From NCBI GenBank assembly GCA_020736575.1, contig JAGPYM010000014.1:62001-126000 (forward strand): a DNA stretch of 64,000 bases, written 5' to 3'. Positions within the stretch are counted from its first letter, which is position 1. The number at the start of each line of letters is the position of its first letter. Made by a program: the position numbers and the translations under genes. The notes below the pieces were generated by a model that was given only the letters and a program-made list of their open reading frames with translations, was not told the origin of the DNA and searched no databases. Positions 61,851 to 64,000 of this stretch are shown one piece after another. Source of the stretch: Thelonectria olida (Eukaryota > Ascomycota > Sordariomycetes > Hypocreales > Nectriaceae).

Positions 61851-61968
61851 CATACAACAGCGAGGATTCCCCAATCGTCACCGACTTGAGTACTAATTCA
61901 CCGCTTCTTGGCTTGACGTTCGGAGAGCAGACGGGATCCAGTATTCTCCAAGAGCTGTGGTCGTATGT
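61851..61968 (+). repeat. Direct repeat, copy 1 (118 bp)
   Basis: Pairs with 62058-62175 without gaps. About 16 differences by eye, all but one transitions. Offset between copies is 207 bp. Confidence 0.85.
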
Positions 61969-62057
61969 GAAAGCCCAGGCAGCTAGACCAGCCTAAGGAC
62001 GAGCACAAGCAGACTTCGAATAGAGATATACAAGTCCTAGAAATGGCAAAAAGAGAA

Positions 62058-62175
62058 CATACAACAGCGAGGATTCCCCGGTCGTCACCGACCCGAGTAC
62101 TAGTTCGCCGCTTCTCAGCTTAACGTGCGGGGAGCAGACGGGACCCAGTGTTTTCTAAGAGCTATGGTCGTATGT
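62058..62175 (+). repeat. Direct repeat, copy 2 (118 bp)
   Basis: Second copy of the 61851-61968 unit. In copy 1 a reading frame is open across the unit; in copy 2 the same frame meets a TAA near its end. Confidence 0.85.
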
Positions 62176-62434
62176 ACCTGTTCGCATGCTCGGACAGCCC
62201 ATGTTCGAGCGATTCTTTGCTGTCAGAAGGTTGGAAATAGTGCAATGAGAGACATCATTCGGCTACTTTTGATGGGCGTGTACTACACAAGTCCGAGAGG
62301 AGCTATGACTTAGGACAAATTTGAGTATTTTTTTTTAGAAGTAGTAGATAAAGAAACTCTCCCCTACTCCTCGAAAGAAGCCAAGGATCCTGTAGAAAGA
62401 GACCTTCGTCCTTTCAAATCAATTGACGACGACA

Positions 62435-64000
62435 TTACTGCTTGTTGCCGTTGACATGTGCACGCGACACAGGTAGTAGACAACCCTTGAAGAACTCCGC
62501 AACCGCTCCAGAATCTCCAAGAGTGCCGATCTGAGAAATGTCTAGTTATGACGGGGTGAGTACAGGGCATCTGAATTTCAGGGCTATGGAAACACTTACA
62601 CATGTCAGGTCGCACGATGACCACCGCACCACGAGCTGGATCGATCCCGTAGGAATCGAAAGCATGACCAGTGCCTGGGTTGTAGTAGCTCTCCCCATCT
62701 ATGAACACTTTTTGCACACCTAAGAGTTCTTGTCAGCTGATTTTGAACCTCCCACCAGAGTAAGAGCAAGGTTGGATACGTACATCTCATCTGAAGCTTG
62801 CCGGTCGTTGGTGTGTACAGCTCAGGGACGTCTGTAATATCCGCGCTGTGACCATGAGAGTGCAGAAGTAGCGTCGAGCTGATGATACTGTCGGCTTCTA
62901 AACCTTCGGGTGTGTATTCACGGATGATGTTACTTAAGTCCGCGGCAATCTTGTGTTATAACCCCGTCAGCGATCATCTTGAGTCGATGCCCGAGTACCA
63001 ACTGACCTGTTTGAATTTTGGTATGCTTCCAGGTTGAAGCGGCTCTCCAGCGAAAACTATCACATGCCAACGCCCATCGGAGGGCAAAGCTTGGCTCAAG
63101 TGCATAGGGCGAGAATCACACAGACGAACGACCAGAGCGCTTGGAAATCGCATGCCGACCACAAGTTTCGACGATATTTGCGATTCGGCTTCTCGTACAC
63201 GCGTGAGCATTGAGGATCCATATTTGGTGGCCAAACCAGTAGTGTATCTACCAGCCTTGACGAACTGCTCCTTGAAATCGTTTGCGCTGATGCCATGTTC
63301 GTGGCGATAGGTTGTCGAGAAGAGTTTCGTGAAGTATCGGTCAAAATCGATGAGATCCTTCGCTGTGGCTTGACGCTCGGTGATGTATGTCTCCAAAATA
63401 GCTGGAGATACCCGACCACCAAGAAGATAGCCCAGTTTCCAGCCAATATTGTATCCGTCCTGGAGACTCACATTCATGCCTTGTCCGGCTTTTGGTGAAT
63501 GTGTGTGACATGCGTCACCCGTTAAGAATACCCGCAAGTCCTTAGTAAAGTGGTCTGCCTGCCTCTGTCCAATACTGTAAGCGGACCACCAAGCCGTGTG
63601 AGCGATTTCCAGCTTGTATGGGCTGAAAATCTGACGCGCCCTTTCGTGAAGGTAGTCTCTGGTGACGTCCCGCGCGGCCTTGCCGGGTACTTCGATGTAG
63701 AAACGAACCATTTCGTCACCTTCTCTGGGAATGACCATGAGGTTTCCGTTGCCGTTGTTGATCAAGCATTTCTTTCTGATATCCGGGAAATTCGTGTGGG
63801 GGAAAACGTCCATGACTCCCCAGACCGCGTCGCTGCTGTCGCCGACCATCTCGAAGCCAAGAGATTTGCGAACGGTGCTGTGCGCTCCATCGCTGCCCTA
63901 AGGAACGTTAGTTGAAAGGTATGGATTGGATGAGTGAGCTTCGCTGGGTAGCGTACAATGACGTATTTGGCCTTGTATAGATGGGTCGCGCCATCCTTTG
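62435..64000 (-). CDS. Phenol 2-monooxygenase-type flavoprotein (5' end off window)
   Basis: Partial at the right edge. Exons on the minus strand: 64000-63957 (partial), 63897-63007, 62949-62784, 62719-62600, 62541-62435. Present are the GSDGAHSTVRKSLG segment of the FAD_binding_3 fold, the FAD-ribityl motif FLTGDACHTHSPKAGQGMN, and a C-terminal thioredoxin-like dimer domain ending with TLGDSGAVAEFF. The first FAD motif (GxGxxG) must lie beyond the window. The family uses NADPH and oxygen to hydroxylate phenolic rings in the cytosol. The final acceptor (AACTAG at 62542) was chosen because it restores the frame. Confidence 0.92.

Noticed and set aside
1..64000. tRNA, 5S rRNA and transposase genes
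   Set aside because: Looked for conserved tRNA T-loop and 5S patterns and for transposase motifs by eye; nothing convincing found.

Overview
The window reads as nuclear DNA of a filamentous ascomycete, most likely a Sordariomycete. Genes are split by short GT-AG introns of about 47-125 nt, many with CTAAC/CTAAT-like branch sites. The families are typical of moulds: class III chitin synthase, HET domain, NACHT protein, RTA1, Zn2Cys6 regulators, a qa-type quinate regulator and an NRPS-like reductase. No tRNA, rRNA or CRISPR was seen. All gene models were spliced by hand from reading frame and splice sites, so exon borders are inferred.

Left part (1-21 kb): a small Gly-rich CxxC protein (927), a Cys-rich protein with a hydrophobic tail (2958-3458, minus), a long non-coding stretch, a class III chitin synthase (6908-10045), a degenerate metallo-beta-lactamase-fold protein (10536-11594, minus), two small secreted proteins (13286-13932, minus, six exons and eight cysteines; 14929-15956), an RTA1-like membrane protein (16586-17535, minus) and a HET-domain protein (18855-21307, minus).

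Middle-left (21.9-33 kb): a probable quinate/shikimate utilisation cluster. It holds a Zn2Cys6 activator, a short qa-1S/QutR-like repressor, an FAD_binding_2 dehydrogenase, a 3-dehydroshikimate dehydratase (divergent from the flavoprotein) and a quinate-permease-type transporter. The classical quinate dehydrogenase and dehydroquinase are not in the window. A damaged hydrolase-NACHT gene follows (33360-37287).

Middle-right (37.4-48.7 kb): a candidate undescribed metabolic cluster. Its core is a 1218-residue NRPS-like enzyme with adenylation, carrier and thioester-reductase domains and a complete gluconokinase-like domain fused at the C terminus. It is divergent from an anion:cation symporter-type MFS transporter; a Zn2Cys6 regulator and an aldo-keto reductase follow. 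A plausible logic is acid uptake, reduction to aldehyde and alcohol, and phosphorylation, but the substrate is unknown.

Right part (50.4-64 kb): a DAO-type FAD oxidoreductase, a type B carboxylesterase with an 85-bp decayed copy behind it, a Zn2Cys6 regulator (minus), a GNAT acetyltransferase (minus), a DUF3237 protein, an MFS transporter with a GC-AG intron, a pair of RIP-like direct repeats, and a phenol 2-monooxygenase-type flavoprotein (minus) whose 5' end lies beyond the window.
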